In this document: positions 53,046 through 62,392 of the stretch, one piece after another
How positions within the stretch are numbered: the stretch's first letter is position 1
Layout of the letters: each line of letters starts with the position of its first letter
NCBI RefSeq assembly: GCF_001027745.1
Contig: NZ_LECU01000004.1
Coordinates: 720,550 to 784,549, forward strand
From: Pedobacter sp. BMA
GTDB lineage: Bacteria; Bacteroidota; Bacteroidia; Sphingobacteriales; Sphingobacteriaceae
Direction of reading: 5' to 3'
Length of the DNA: 64,000 nt
The notes under the pieces: model-generated
What the model was told of the DNA's origin: nothing
Database searches by the model: none
Seen by the model: the letters and a program-made list of their open reading frames with translations, nothing else
Made by a program: the position numbers and the translations under genes

Positions 53046-54140
53046 ATGCTTAATATTTCAAATGCAAAATATTACCGTGATGATACTATAAACTATGCCA
53101 AGCGCATAGCTATAGAAGATGGAAAAATTACCTCAATCGAGAATGCAGAGTCTATAAATCCTGAATATCTGGTTGTTCCAGGGTTCATTGACTTACAGAT
53201 ATATGGTGCAGGAGGAAGGCTTTTCTCAGCTGAGCCAACCATTGAATCACTGACCATTATGGAGGATGATTTGTTAAGAAAGGGAACTACCGGATTTTTG
53301 GCCTGTATGGCAACAAACTCTCCTGAGGTTTTCAAGGAGTGCATTAATACAGCAAAATCCTTTGCAAAACAGGCCAGGAATTTCCTTGGCTTGCACCTGG
53401 AAGGGCCTTATTTAAATCCTAAACGATTGGGTGCACACATACCCGAATTCGTACGTAAGGCCAGCTTAGATGAGATAAAAGAATTACTGGACCGCGGAGA
53501 TGGGGTAATCAAAATGATGACCATCGCTCCTGAATGTCAGGATGAAAAAGTCATACAATATTTACTGGATCATAACGTCCTTGTTTCTTTAGGCCATAGC
53601 GACGCAAGCTTTAGTGAAGCCACCATGGCATACGATAATGGAATAAAAACCACCACTCACTTATTCAATGCGATGAGCCCCGTTCATCACCGTAAACCTG
53701 GAATTCCAACCGCCTTTTTTAATCACCAAAAGGCCATGGCGAGTATCATAGTTGATGGAGAACACCTGGACTATGAAGTAGTTAAAATTGCCTACAAATT
53801 ATCAAAAGGACGACTGTTCCTCATCACAGATGCAGTTACGCCCTGCAACATACCACCATACCAACATATCAAGAAAGACAATAAATTCGTAATGCCTGAT
53901 GGTACGCTTTCAGGCTCATCATTAACGATGTTAAAGGCACTTCAAAACTGCGTAAATCACTGCAATATTGAGGTACCTGAGGCAATCAAAATGAGCAGTC
54001 TTTATCCTGGAAAACTAATAGGTGGTGAGGAATATTCAGGAAGCATTGAAGTTGGAAGCGACGCAAATCTTCTACTGCTGAATCAAAACCTCGAATTACA
54101 GCAAGTAATATTTAAGGGTGAAAGCATCTCAACGAAATAA
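53046..54140 (+). CDS. nagA: N-acetylglucosamine-6-phosphate deacetylase
   Basis: A 364-residue amidohydrolase of aminosugar catabolism, converting GlcNAc-6-P to GlcN-6-P and acetate. Metal and catalytic segments are HLEGPYLNPKRLGAH, LGHSDASF, HLFNAMSPVHHR and the aspartate of LITDAVTP. A tsf terminator precedes it, and pyrH has its own promoter. It separates tsf from pyrH, which are normally adjacent, and no other aminosugar gene is close. Confidence 0.92.
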   Translation: MLNISNAKYYRDDTINYAKRIAIEDGKITSIENAESINPEYLVVPGFIDLQIYGAGGRLFSAEPTIESLTIMEDDLLRKGTTGFLACMATNSPEVFKECINTAKSFAKQARNFLGLHLEGPYLNPKRLGAHIPEFVRKASLDEIKELLDRGDGVIKMMTIAPECQDEKVIQYLLDHNVLVSLGHSDASFSEATMAYDNGIKTTTHLFNAMSPVHHRKPGIPTAFFNHQKAMASIIVDGEHLDYEVVKIAYKLSKGRLFLITDAVTPCNIPPYQHIKKDNKFVMPDGTLSGSSLTMLKALQNCVNHCNIEVPEAIKMSSLYPGKLIGGEEYSGSIEVGSDANLLLLNQNLELQQVIFKGESISTK

Positions 54141-54187
54141 TTACATCAATTATTTAAAAGCATAGCTAGGTATTAAAAAAATGTTAA

Positions 54188-54195
54188 TATTTTTG
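54188..54195 (+). promoter_or_regulatory. -7 element adjoining pyrH start
   Basis: TATTTTTG with 5 nt to the ATG at 54201. This suggests a leaderless or nearly leaderless pyrH-frr transcript. Confidence 0.5.
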
Positions 54196-54200
54196 AAGTC

Positions 54201-54905
54201 ATGAAATACAAACGCATCCTATTAAAGCTTAGCGGAGAATCGCTAATGGGCGACAAACAATACGGAATTGATAATGAACGTGTTAAGCAATATGCAGAAG
54301 ACATCAAAGCAGTGCACGACAAAGGATTAGAAATTGCAATTGTTATTGGGGGTGGAAATATTTTCAGGGGCTTAAGTGCTGAAAAAAGCGGAATGGACAG
54401 GGCGCAGGCTGATTACATGGGTATGTTAGCCACTGTAATTAATTCGATGGCCCTTCAGGATGCACTGGAAAAAGTTGGGATTAAAACCAGGTTACTCACC
54501 GCGATAAAAATGGAGCAGATTTGTGAACCATTTATCCGCAGGCGTGCAGTACGTCACCTTGAAAAAGGACGTGTAGTAATTTTTGGCGCCGGAACAGGAA
54601 ATCCTTATTTCACAACTGACTCTGCCGCTGCACTTCGTGCGATCGAAATCAAAGCCGATGCAGTATTGAAAGGAACCCGTGTTGATGGTATTTATACTGC
54701 AGATCCGGAAAAAGATCCTACAGCAACCAAATACGAAGAAATTTCTTTTAGAGAAGTTTACGCAAAAGGCTTAAACGTAATGGACATGACGGCCTTCACA
54801 CTTTGTGAAGAAAACCAGGTTCCAATTATTGTGTTTGATATGAACAAGCATGGTAACTTCATGAAAATAGCCAACGGTGAACAAATCGGCACAGTGGTTA
54901 AATAA
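54201..54905 (+). CDS. pyrH: UMP kinase
   Basis: A 234-residue amino-acid-kinase-family enzyme that phosphorylates UMP. It has the family segments [24 protein letters not shown] and [14 protein letters not shown]. It is followed 33 nt later by frr, the usual pair. Confidence 0.96.
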   Translation: MKYKRILLKLSGESLMGDKQYGIDNERVKQYAEDIKAVHDKGLEIAIVIGGGNIFRGLSAEKSGMDRAQADYMGMLATVINSMALQDALEKVGIKTRLLTAIKMEQICEPFIRRRAVRHLEKGRVVIFGAGTGNPYFTTDSAAALRAIEIKADAVLKGTRVDGIYTADPEKDPTATKYEEISFREVYAKGLNVMDMTAFTLCEENQVPIIVFDMNKHGNFMKIANGEQIGTVVK

Positions 54906-54938
54906 TCTTAAAACTATTTCTATAGATATACACACATT

Positions 54939-55502
54939 ATGAATGAGCTCATACAATTACAACTAATGGATGCACAATCTTCGATGGACAAAGCGATCGA
55001 TCATTGTGAAGCCGAATTAACAAAAATTAGAGCTGGAAAGGCTTCTGCTGGTATGCTCGATGGAATTTTTGTTGACTACTATGGTGCAGCAACTGCATTG
55101 TCGCAAGTTGCAAGTATCAATACACCAGATGCACGGACCATTGTCATTCAACCCTGGGAAAAATCACTTTTAACTGCAATCGAAAAAGCTATCCAGGTGG
55201 CCAATATTGGCATCAATCCTCAAAATGATGGTATTGTAATCCGCTTAGTGGTACCACCGTTAACTGAAGAACGTAGAAAAGACCTGGTTAAAAAAGTAAA
55301 AGAAGAAGCTGAACGCGGACGGATCACTGTTCGTAATATCCGTAAAGATGCCAACAGCAAAATCCAGAAGCTAAAAGGCGAAGGCGTATCTGACGATGAG
55401 ATCAAAACCGGCGAAGGAGAGGTACAAAAGCTAACCGACGCGTATATCATCAAAGTGGATAAACATGCCGAATTAAAAGAGAAAGATGTAATGACGGTTT
55501 AA
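54939..55502 (+). CDS. frr: Ribosome recycling factor
   Basis: A 187-residue factor that splits post-termination ribosomes with EF-G. The three-helix and beta/alpha domains are visible, with LTKIRAGKASAGMLDGI at the start, the central INPQNDGIVIRLVVPPLTEERRK and the C-terminal helix. It is cotranscribed with pyrH and ends at a bidirectional terminator. Confidence 0.96.
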   Translation: MNELIQLQLMDAQSSMDKAIDHCEAELTKIRAGKASAGMLDGIFVDYYGAATALSQVASINTPDARTIVIQPWEKSLLTAIEKAIQVANIGINPQNDGIVIRLVVPPLTEERRKDLVKKVKEEAERGRITVRNIRKDANSKIQKLKGEGVSDDEIKTGEGEVQKLTDAYIIKVDKHAELKEKDVMTV

Positions 55503-55518
55503 TTAAACTGCCTGATAT

Positions 55519-55550
55519 AAAAAATGCCAGCCCAACAGCTGGCATTTTTT
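55519..55550. terminator. Bidirectional terminator
   Basis: A 13-bp stem (AAAAAATGCCAGC / GCTGGCATTTTTT) with a 6-nt loop and A/T runs on both sides. It separates frr from the convergent OmpA-like lipoprotein gene. Confidence 0.9.
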
Positions 55551-55569
55551 GTTTATAACAATAACGAAA

Positions 55570-56100
55570 TTAGTTCTGAACCTTTATTTCCGTTCTTCTG
55601 TTCATAATCCTGCCTTCTTCTGTATCATTGCTGGTAATCGGCTCTTTCTCACCGTGACCAACAATGGTAAATTTATCTGCACTTAATCCGGCGTTTACAA
55701 AGTAAGATTTTACAGCGTTAGCCCTGTCGATAGATAACGACATATTATGCTCCGGAGTACCCTCTGCTGAAGAATGTCCGTTTAACACGAATTTTGTATT
55801 GGGAGATTTTTTCATCTCACTTACCGCTTTATCAAGAATAGAGAATGAAGAAGTTTTTAATACAAATGAATTGAATTCAAACTGAATATTATCTAAATTA
55901 AAATCAGGCTTCTGAACTGGTGCCGCTTCTTCAACTTCTTTCTCTACAGGTGCTGTTTTTTTGGTTTCCATAGGCGGAGTTGGTTTTGCAACAGGCGCAG
56001 GTGCAGGCTTGGCAACCATCTTTTTTGTTTTACAAGAATACATGCTAATGGTGAGCAATCCGGCAATTAACGTAAGGAAGATTTTTTTTGTGAAATTCAT
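55570..56100 (-). CDS. OmpA-family lipoprotein
   Basis: A 176-residue protein. Its lipobox is SMYSC. A Pro/Lys/Ala linker (PAPAPVAKPTPP) leads to a C-terminal OmpA domain with the peptidoglycan-binding segment NGHSSAEGTPEHNMSLSIDRANAV and a later TEIKVQN. It anchors the outer membrane to peptidoglycan. It follows the hybrid kinase gene on the same strand and has its own promoter. Confidence 0.92.
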   Translation of the reverse strand: MNFTKKIFLTLIAGLLTISMYSCKTKKMVAKPAPAPVAKPTPPMETKKTAPVEKEVEEAAPVQKPDFNLDNIQFEFNSFVLKTSSFSILDKAVSEMKKSPNTKFVLNGHSSAEGTPEHNMSLSIDRANAVKSYFVNAGLSADKFTIVGHGEKEPITSNDTEEGRIMNRRTEIKVQN

Positions 56101-56137
56101 TTTTTAATGGGTTTTAGATTTGAATTGTGTGTTTAAC

Positions 56138-56145
56138 CAAACATA
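56138..56145 (-). promoter_or_regulatory. -7 element for OmpA lipoprotein gene
   Basis: TATGTTTG on the minus strand fits TAnnTTTG, 37 nt before the ATG at 56100. Confidence 0.5.
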
Positions 56146-56188
56146 CAATTTTATGGTTATAGTATATAACGATTTTTTTTCAGAGAAC

Positions 56189-58660
56189 TTATACCACAAA
56201 TGTCATGTCCTCAATCGCAATAATCAGGATGTCCAGCTGACCGAGTTGGGTGACCATCTCCGTCTTGATATGATCAGTCAGGCCCTTTTCCGCTACTTCG
56301 ATTTCTAGCAATCGAAAGGCATTTGCCAGCTTAGCAGCACCCATTTGTGCTATCCTGCCTGCAAGGCGATGTACAATTAAACGGCACTTATCACGATTGT
56401 TTTCAACCAGCAACTCTTTTAATTCCCTGGAGTCATCCTTACAATCCTGTTTAAACCGGTTAAGAATCTTTTCCAGCATTTGCTGATCACCGAAAGTCAT
56501 CTTTTCCAGCGATGATAAATCAAACTCAACGTGTTCCTCCGGTATTTGCTTCTTCTCAAAAATTGAAAGCAGATCAACAGCACGGAAAGGCTTCATAATC
56601 AATCCGTCAAAGCCTTCACTCAAAACCATTTCACGTTCTTCAGGTAAAACCTGCGCGGTGATGGCATAAAATTTAACAGTATCTGGCAGCTTCTTCTTCA
56701 ATATATGGCAAAGCTCTAAACCAGTCATTTCCGGAAGCCGCATATCAATCAACACAAACTTTAATTCCGAATCAACACTTTCACGGAGTATATCAGCTAC
56801 CTGATTAAAACTTTTGTAAGGAATTCCATGTCTATCAAATATCAACCCGCAAAGATCAACAATAAGCTTATCATCGTCGATCACCCAAACTGTTCCCTGA
56901 TTTACAATTGTATATTTTTGTGGATCAGATACGTCGTCAATTTGCTTTGGTGCTTGTGTGTAGGTTAAATAAATATTGAATGTCGTTCCTAAACCCAGTT
57001 TACTTTTTACGTGTATTCTACCTCCCTGTGCCTCAATTAACGATTTAACAATTGGTAAGCCCAACCCTGTTCCCGTTTGATTCAATACATATTGCTCCGG
57101 AGATTCAATTTGTTCGAATTCATTAAATATCCGCTCCATATCTTTTTGTTCAAAACCAATACCTGTGTCCTTCACCGTAAAATGGAAGTGTAAATGATCT
57201 AACTGTTTCTTGATCGATACCGTTAAACTGATCTCGCCCCTCAAAGTAAATTTCACCGCATTTCCCAACAGGTTAAACAAAATTTGTTTCAGCCTGAAAG
57301 CATCGCCGTTTACAAACTCAATATCGCCCAGATCCAATTGAACGTTTAGCGTGAGTGATTTCTGCTCAGCCAAAGGCTGCACAACAGATATCACTTCATC
57401 GAGAATTTTACGGATATTAAACGGTTGATTATGAAACTTGAATTCCCCTGAAATGATGCGGTTATAATCCAGCACTTCATTCACAATCTGAAGCAAGTGT
57501 ATCGAAGAGTGGTATATGGCGTTCACATCCTTTTTATTTGGATAGTCCTGCTGCGCGATCAGTTCGGCATAACCCAGAATAGATTGTAATGGCGTCCTGA
57601 TCTCATGGCTCATGTTCGATAAAAACCGCTGTTTAGCTTTTCCATGATATTCAGCCTCATCTTTAGCCTGCTCTAATTCCTTTCTATACCGGTTACTCTT
57701 TGTAATATCAGTCAAAATCAAATACAACAAAATCACAGTAAGTAAAAAGAAGGTAATGATAATGGCTGTAATCTGGGTAATCCCATCGTTTACCACCTCC
57801 TTTGCCTGTATGCCGTTAAGGTCTACCTGTGCCACAGCCTGCCCTTCCACCTCCCTTAAAATCTGCAGAATTTGATTGGTTAGCGCATTACTCGCATTAG
57901 ATAGATCAGCTTCACGCTTTAAAAACTTCTGACTTTTCTGGCGCTGTTCCAGCTCAATATTTTTCAATGAGCCAGTCATACTTTTCATAATGCTATCTTC
58001 CGCCTTCGCATTAAGCGTGTCGCGTTTTACCTTAAATTCTTCATTGATGATTTTGTACACGTCGGCTTTTTTCTTTCCGAAAAGTTTGCTCAAAAAGCCC
58101 CTTGACTTTTCCTCTTCCTCTGGTGCAACTGTAGTCGTAGAAGTAGTCGTCTCTGTGGTTAAAACCGCACTATCGGTTTGTCTCGCACGGGATGCAACAA
58201 GTTCATTAAGTTTCTCTACCTCATCAGAAAATGATTTTGTATTCACCAGGGTCTCCCGAACCTGCAAATATGCAATAAACTGTTTATCGCGCTGTACAAG
58301 TAAATTTTTGATTGATTTGATTCTTTTTAGTTGCAGCGAGTCGTCACTGTAAAGTTTGCGTAGTGTATCTAAACTCGATCTCAACCTTCTGGATTCCCTT
58401 AAAAAGTTGTAATTACCTTGTTTATTGAAAGCTTCATCACGCTGTAACTGGTCGAGTCTGGCAATTTTGTGTGACAGGTCATTCACAATGCGTAAGCGAT
58501 CATTTGGCGCAGAAATTTCTTCAACGGTACTCAACATCCGCGTAAAGGCGAATTTGCTGATTCCCCAGGCCATCAACAAAGCAAAACAGGCAAATAAAAA
58601 TCCTATAATTACTTTTCCTTTTACGGCCCTGAAAAATCGTTTTTGAATTGCGGCTGCCAT
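56189..58660 (-). CDS. Hybrid sensor histidine kinase with receiver and Hpt domains
   Basis: An 823-residue membrane protein. TM1 lies at about 17-38 and TM2 at about 296-318, with a periplasmic sensor of roughly 250 residues between them. The HisKA has H352 (SNMSHEIRTPLQ), then the ATPase domain, a receiver with D639 in IDMRLPEMTG, and a C-terminal Hpt with H764 (VHRLAGRIAQMGA). This is an internal phosphorelay. The periplasmic part contains a low-complexity Thr/Glu/Lys insert. The receiving regulator is not encoded nearby; the downstream OmpA lipoprotein gene has its own promoter. Confidence 0.92.
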   Translation of the reverse strand: MAAAIQKRFFRAVKGKVIIGFLFACFALLMAWGISKFAFTRMLSTVEEISAPNDRLRIVNDLSHKIARLDQLQRDEAFNKQGNYNFLRESRRLRSSLDTLRKLYSDDSLQLKRIKSIKNLLVQRDKQFIAYLQVRETLVNTKSFSDEVEKLNELVASRARQTDSAVLTTETTTSTTTVAPEEEEKSRGFLSKLFGKKKADVYKIINEEFKVKRDTLNAKAEDSIMKSMTGSLKNIELEQRQKSQKFLKREADLSNASNALTNQILQILREVEGQAVAQVDLNGIQAKEVVNDGITQITAIIITFFLLTVILLYLILTDITKSNRYRKELEQAKDEAEYHGKAKQRFLSNMSHEIRTPLQSILGYAELIAQQDYPNKKDVNAIYHSSIHLLQIVNEVLDYNRIISGEFKFHNQPFNIRKILDEVISVVQPLAEQKSLTLNVQLDLGDIEFVNGDAFRLKQILFNLLGNAVKFTLRGEISLTVSIKKQLDHLHFHFTVKDTGIGFEQKDMERIFNEFEQIESPEQYVLNQTGTGLGLPIVKSLIEAQGGRIHVKSKLGLGTTFNIYLTYTQAPKQIDDVSDPQKYTIVNQGTVWVIDDDKLIVDLCGLIFDRHGIPYKSFNQVADILRESVDSELKFVLIDMRLPEMTGLELCHILKKKLPDTVKFYAITAQVLPEEREMVLSEGFDGLIMKPFRAVDLLSIFEKKQIPEEHVEFDLSSLEKMTFGDQQMLEKILNRFKQDCKDDSRELKELLVENNRDKCRLIVHRLAGRIAQMGAAKLANAFRLLEIEVAEKGLTDHIKTEMVTQLGQLDILIIAIEDMTFVV

Positions 58661-58854
58661 GAACTAAAAATTGTGTCTCAATATCTAAACGAAAGTTTAA
58701 CGATAAGACAATTCTGCTCCATTCACACAAATAACATACCAAGGAAATATGATTAAGACTCACAGACCTGAGCTGCAGTGATTGCTTCGTGAATTATAGA
58801 TAATCATCCGACTTATCTCCGGTAATTTTTTTAATTTTAATCAAGCCAAAACAC

Positions 58855-59544
58855 ATGAACCGTATCGACCGCCTTTTCGGCATATTAACTTTACTTCAAT
58901 CCAGGAAATACATCACCGCAGAAAAGATTTCAGAGCGGTTCGAAATCAGTGTGCGTACCGTGTATCGCGATATCAAATCCTTACAAGAACAAGGCATACC
59001 CGTTAGCTTTGAACAGCCCAAAGGATATTTCCTGGTTCAGGGATACTTTCTGCCTCCCGTTTCTTTCAACATGGATGAAGCAAATGCCTTCCTGCTGGTA
59101 GAACGCCTTGTAAACGGTTTTGCAGATCAATCCATCCGTTCACATTATGCTGCAGCACTCACTAAAGTGAAGGCGGTATTAAAAACCAGTCAAAAAGAAA
59201 AGATGGAGGCGATGAATCAGCACATTAAACTGCAGATCCCGGAATGCCTGACCTTCAATTACCAATACCTTTCGCTTATTCAACATGCCATCTCCGAAAA
59301 CCAGATGCTTCGGCTGGAATATAAAAATGCAAAAGAAGAAGCAAGCCTGCGGGAAGTAGAACCTATTGGTTTGATTTTCTATGCCTTTAGCTGGCACCTC
59401 ATTGCCTGGTGCCATTTCAGAAACCAATACCGGGATTTTAATCTCACCAGAATTATCTGCCTGAAAAATATTGAAAAAGCTTTCATTAAAAAACAACATA
59501 TCCCATTAAGTGAATATATGAGTATGCTACCTGTAAATTACTAA
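58855..59544 (+). CDS. YafY-like WYL-domain transcriptional regulator
   Basis: A 229-residue regulator. The N-terminal helix-turn-helix (ITAEKISERFEISVRTVYRDIKSL) is followed by a WYL-type domain (aromatic patch IFYAFSWHLIAWCHFRNQYR). Ligand is unknown. It lies 71 nt before a DinB-family gene on the same strand, a common pairing in Bacteroidota, and probably controls it. Confidence 0.88.
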   Translation: MNRIDRLFGILTLLQSRKYITAEKISERFEISVRTVYRDIKSLQEQGIPVSFEQPKGYFLVQGYFLPPVSFNMDEANAFLLVERLVNGFADQSIRSHYAAALTKVKAVLKTSQKEKMEAMNQHIKLQIPECLTFNYQYLSLIQHAISENQMLRLEYKNAKEEASLREVEPIGLIFYAFSWHLIAWCHFRNQYRDFNLTRIICLKNIEKAFIKKQHIPLSEYMSMLPVNY

Positions 59545-59615
59545 TTCTTTTTTTCACACTGCCATAGGGTTGTCACTCACCCCCGTTTCCTTTGTAGAAA
59601 CAAAACGCTAAAAGC

Positions 59616-60176
59616 ATGAGCATAGCCGATCTATTATTAATGGAAATGAACACAATCGAAAAACTAAATCAAAAGAAAATGGATATTATTAAAGCATTAT
59701 TGAAAGAACTGGAATCAGAATTCAATACCACAAAAAAATTCCTTACGCTGGTACCAGAGGACAAATTTGATTGGGCGCCACACGAAAAAAGCATGAAACT
59801 TAAATCGCTGGCCAGCCACATTGCCGAACTACCCTCCTGGATTAGTTTAGCAATCAATACTGATGGACTGGACTTTGCCACTGCTCCATATGAAGAGAAA
59901 AAAGTGAGCAATAATGCCGATCTGATTCAAATTTTGGAAGAAAGTTATTCAAGTGGCAAAAAAGATCTGGAAAGTGCCAATGAAGGTGAATTTGATAAAC
60001 AATGGATCCTGAGAAATGGAGACCAGATTCTCGGAGATATGACTAAGTATGAAATGATCAGGGTTGCCTATAGTCAAACTATTCACCACCGTGCACAATT
60101 AGGGGTTTACCTAAGGCTACTTAATATTCCAATTCCGGGCAGTTATGGCCCAAGTGCCGACGAACAGAAATTTTAG
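59616..60176 (+). CDS. DinB family protein
   Basis: A 186-residue four-helix protein with the DinB/YfiT pattern: HIAELPSW in the second helix, then HHRAQLGVYLR near the C-terminus, the histidines placed as in metal-binding members. The start could also be the ATG at 59640. It follows the WYL regulator. It is not closely similar to the DinB-like protein at the start of the window by eye. Confidence 0.8.
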   Translation: MSIADLLLMEMNTIEKLNQKKMDIIKALLKELESEFNTTKKFLTLVPEDKFDWAPHEKSMKLKSLASHIAELPSWISLAINTDGLDFATAPYEEKKVSNNADLIQILEESYSSGKKDLESANEGEFDKQWILRNGDQILGDMTKYEMIRVAYSQTIHHRAQLGVYLRLLNIPIPGSYGPSADEQKF

Positions 60177-60193
60177 ATCAGCCTTATTAATAT

Positions 60194-60224
60194 AAAGAAC
60201 ATCAGCGAAAACCTGGTGTTCTTT
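60194..60224 (+). terminator. Hairpin after DinB gene
   Basis: A 12-bp stem (AAAGAACATCAG / CTGGTGTTCTTT, one wobble), but only a weak T-rich tail. Confidence 0.55.
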
Positions 60225-60268
60225 GTGTATTTGTAGTGATACAGAATTTATTTCCGTAAAATTGCATT

Positions 60269-61246
60269 ATGAACAACAATACGGCTACCCGTCTAAACAA
60301 ATTCATCAGCGAGAGTGGGCTGTGTTCGCGCCGCGAGGCCGATAGATTTATAGAAAAAGGAAATGTTTTTATAAACGGCAAACGGGCCAAAATTGGTGAT
60401 CAGGTTTTTGCTGGCGACAAAGTGATGGTTAACGGGCACAATATAGAGCCTAAAGAAGAATCAAGCTTCGTATTGTTGGCGTTTAACAAACCCGTTGGGA
60501 TCACCAGTACTACAGAATCAAACGTAAGAGACAATATCGTAGATTACGTCAATTACAGTGAACGGATTTTTCCGATCGGGCGCCTGGATAAAGATTCCCA
60601 GGGACTTATTTTCCTGACCAACAACGGTGATATCGTTAACAAAATACTTCGTGCGGGAAATAAGCACGAAAAGGAATATCTGGTAACGGTAAACAAGCCG
60701 CTTACCGAAGACTTTATTTTCGAAATGAGTAACGGTGTACCCATCCTGGGTGTGAATACCCGTAAATGTAAAGTTCGCCAGGTCAGTAACTATGTATTTA
60801 ACATTATCCTGATCCAGGGACTTAACCGTCAAATCCGCAGAATGTGCGAGCATTTTGGTTATGAGGTAACCAAACTTGAACGTACCAGGATCATGAACAT
60901 CAGTTTAAAAGGTATCCCTACGGGCGAATTTCGTGAGCTTTCAGAAGATGAACTGAGCGGCATTATGAAAAGCGTTGAGAAATCATCTTCAGAAGTATCA
61001 TCAAAAAGCAAAAAACCATCGGTTAAAAAACCGGGACTGCAGGACGATATCCCCGAACTTCGGGAATCTAAACCGAAAAAAACAATCAAGAGCACACAAA
61101 ACACCGGTCAGAAACCAGGCCTTAAAAAAAGTACAAGTCATTCAACTTCAAAATCCGCAGGTAAAAACAGCTCAACCAACAGAAATGCACGTCCCTCTAA
61201 AGGCAAAAGCGGACCAAAACAAAATAGCAGAGGCAGAGGAAGATAG
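60269..61246 (+). CDS. rluF: 23S rRNA pseudouridine synthase RluF-like
   Basis: A 325-residue enzyme. The S4 domain ([23 protein letters not shown]) is followed by the catalytic domain with [15 protein letters not shown], whose Asp is the conserved nucleophile. The RluB/E/F group modifies helix 69-90 region uridines; assignment to position 2604 is by family likeness. A Lys/Ser-rich tail of about 85 residues (from about 240) is disordered-looking and longer than the core of the family. Confidence 0.88.
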   Translation: MNNNTATRLNKFISESGLCSRREADRFIEKGNVFINGKRAKIGDQVFAGDKVMVNGHNIEPKEESSFVLLAFNKPVGITSTTESNVRDNIVDYVNYSERIFPIGRLDKDSQGLIFLTNNGDIVNKILRAGNKHEKEYLVTVNKPLTEDFIFEMSNGVPILGVNTRKCKVRQVSNYVFNIILIQGLNRQIRRMCEHFGYEVTKLERTRIMNISLKGIPTGEFRELSEDELSGIMKSVEKSSSEVSSKSKKPSVKKPGLQDDIPELRESKPKKTIKSTQNTGQKPGLKKSTSHSTSKSAGKNSSTNRNARPSKGKSGPKQNSRGRGR

Positions 61247-61320
61247 CCTTTAAAATGTAAAATTCTGAGCGGCAACACTTTGCTTTATGTTTTCGCCTTT
61301 CAGCTTAAAAGCTTTTTGAG

Positions 61321-61328
61321 TACCTTTG
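61321..61328 (+). promoter_or_regulatory. -7 element adjoining rlmN start
   Basis: TACCTTTG with 6 nt to the ATG at 61335. This predicts a leaderless or nearly leaderless transcript. No clear -33 partner was seen. Confidence 0.5.
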
Positions 61329-61334
61329 CAGCAA

Positions 61335-62390
61335 ATGGTAACAGCTAAGAAAATCGATATCCGCTCACTGGATTTGCCTCAATTACAACAGCACCTTGTT
61401 GCAATGCAACAACCTGCGTTCAGGGCTAAGCAAATCTATCAGTGGTTATGGGAAAAATCCGCAACCAACTTCGAGGAGATGAGCAACCTTTCAAAAGACT
61501 TGCGCAAAGCTTTGGATGAAGGTTTTACCATCAATGCTGTTCAGGTCAACAACTCCCAGTTCAGTAACGACCATACCATCAAGAATACTTTTCGCCTGGC
61601 CGATGGAAACATTGTTGAAGGCGTTTTAATCCCACTTGAAGACCGTATGACCGCCTGTGTAAGTTCGCAGGTTGGTTGTAGCTTAACCTGTAAATTCTGT
61701 GCAACGGGATATATGGATCGTAAACGTAACCTGAATGCCGATGAAATTTATGATCAGGTCGTTTTAATCGATAAGCAGGCAAAACAGAACTATAATAACC
61801 CCCTAACCAATATTGTATACATGGGTATGGGCGAGCCACTTTTAAATTATGCAAATGTTTTAAAGTCTATCGACCGGATTACCGCTCCAGACGGACTGAA
61901 CATGAGCTATAAGCGCATAACAGTTTCTACGGCTGGCATTGCTAAGATGATCAAGAAACTTGGCGACGATGGTGTTAAATTCAATCTGGCATTATCACTT
62001 CATGCGGCAGATGATAAAAAGCGAAATGAGATTATGCCGATTAATGAGGCCAACTCATTAAAATCATTGGCTGAAGCATTAAAATATTATTTTGCAAAAA
62101 CCAAGAACCCGGTTACTTACGAGTACATTGTATTCAACCATTTTAATGATGAAATTTCTGATGCGATGGATCTGGCAAAGTTCTGTAAACATATCCCTTG
62201 TAAGGTCAATCTGATCGAATACAATCCGATCTCTTTTGCCGATTTCACGAATGCCGAAGGTGATAAAATTGATGCATTTGCAAACTACCTGAAGAGTCAG
62301 GGCATCACCACCAATATCCGTCGCAGCCGTGGAAAAGACATCGATGCAGCTTGCGGGCAGTTAGCGGTAAAAGAAGAAGCCAACAGTTAA
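61335..62390 (+). CDS. rlmN: Dual-specificity 23S rRNA/tRNA methyltransferase RlmN
   Basis: A 351-residue radical SAM enzyme that methylates C2 of A2503 in 23S rRNA and A37 in some tRNAs. The iron-sulphur motif is CSLTCKFC (C-x3-C-x2-C), the RMTACVSSQVG segment precedes it, and the C-terminal cysteine of DAACGQL carries the methyl transfer. I choose the ATG at 61335 because the TTG at 61326 overlaps the promoter. It is convergent with the LRR-kinase gene, with 2 nt between stops. Confidence 0.95.
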   Translation: MVTAKKIDIRSLDLPQLQQHLVAMQQPAFRAKQIYQWLWEKSATNFEEMSNLSKDLRKALDEGFTINAVQVNNSQFSNDHTIKNTFRLADGNIVEGVLIPLEDRMTACVSSQVGCSLTCKFCATGYMDRKRNLNADEIYDQVVLIDKQAKQNYNNPLTNIVYMGMGEPLLNYANVLKSIDRITAPDGLNMSYKRITVSTAGIAKMIKKLGDDGVKFNLALSLHAADDKKRNEIMPINEANSLKSLAEALKYYFAKTKNPVTYEYIVFNHFNDEISDAMDLAKFCKHIPCKVNLIEYNPISFADFTNAEGDKIDAFANYLKSQGITTNIRRSRGKDIDAACGQLAVKEEANS

Positions 62391-62392
62391 TA

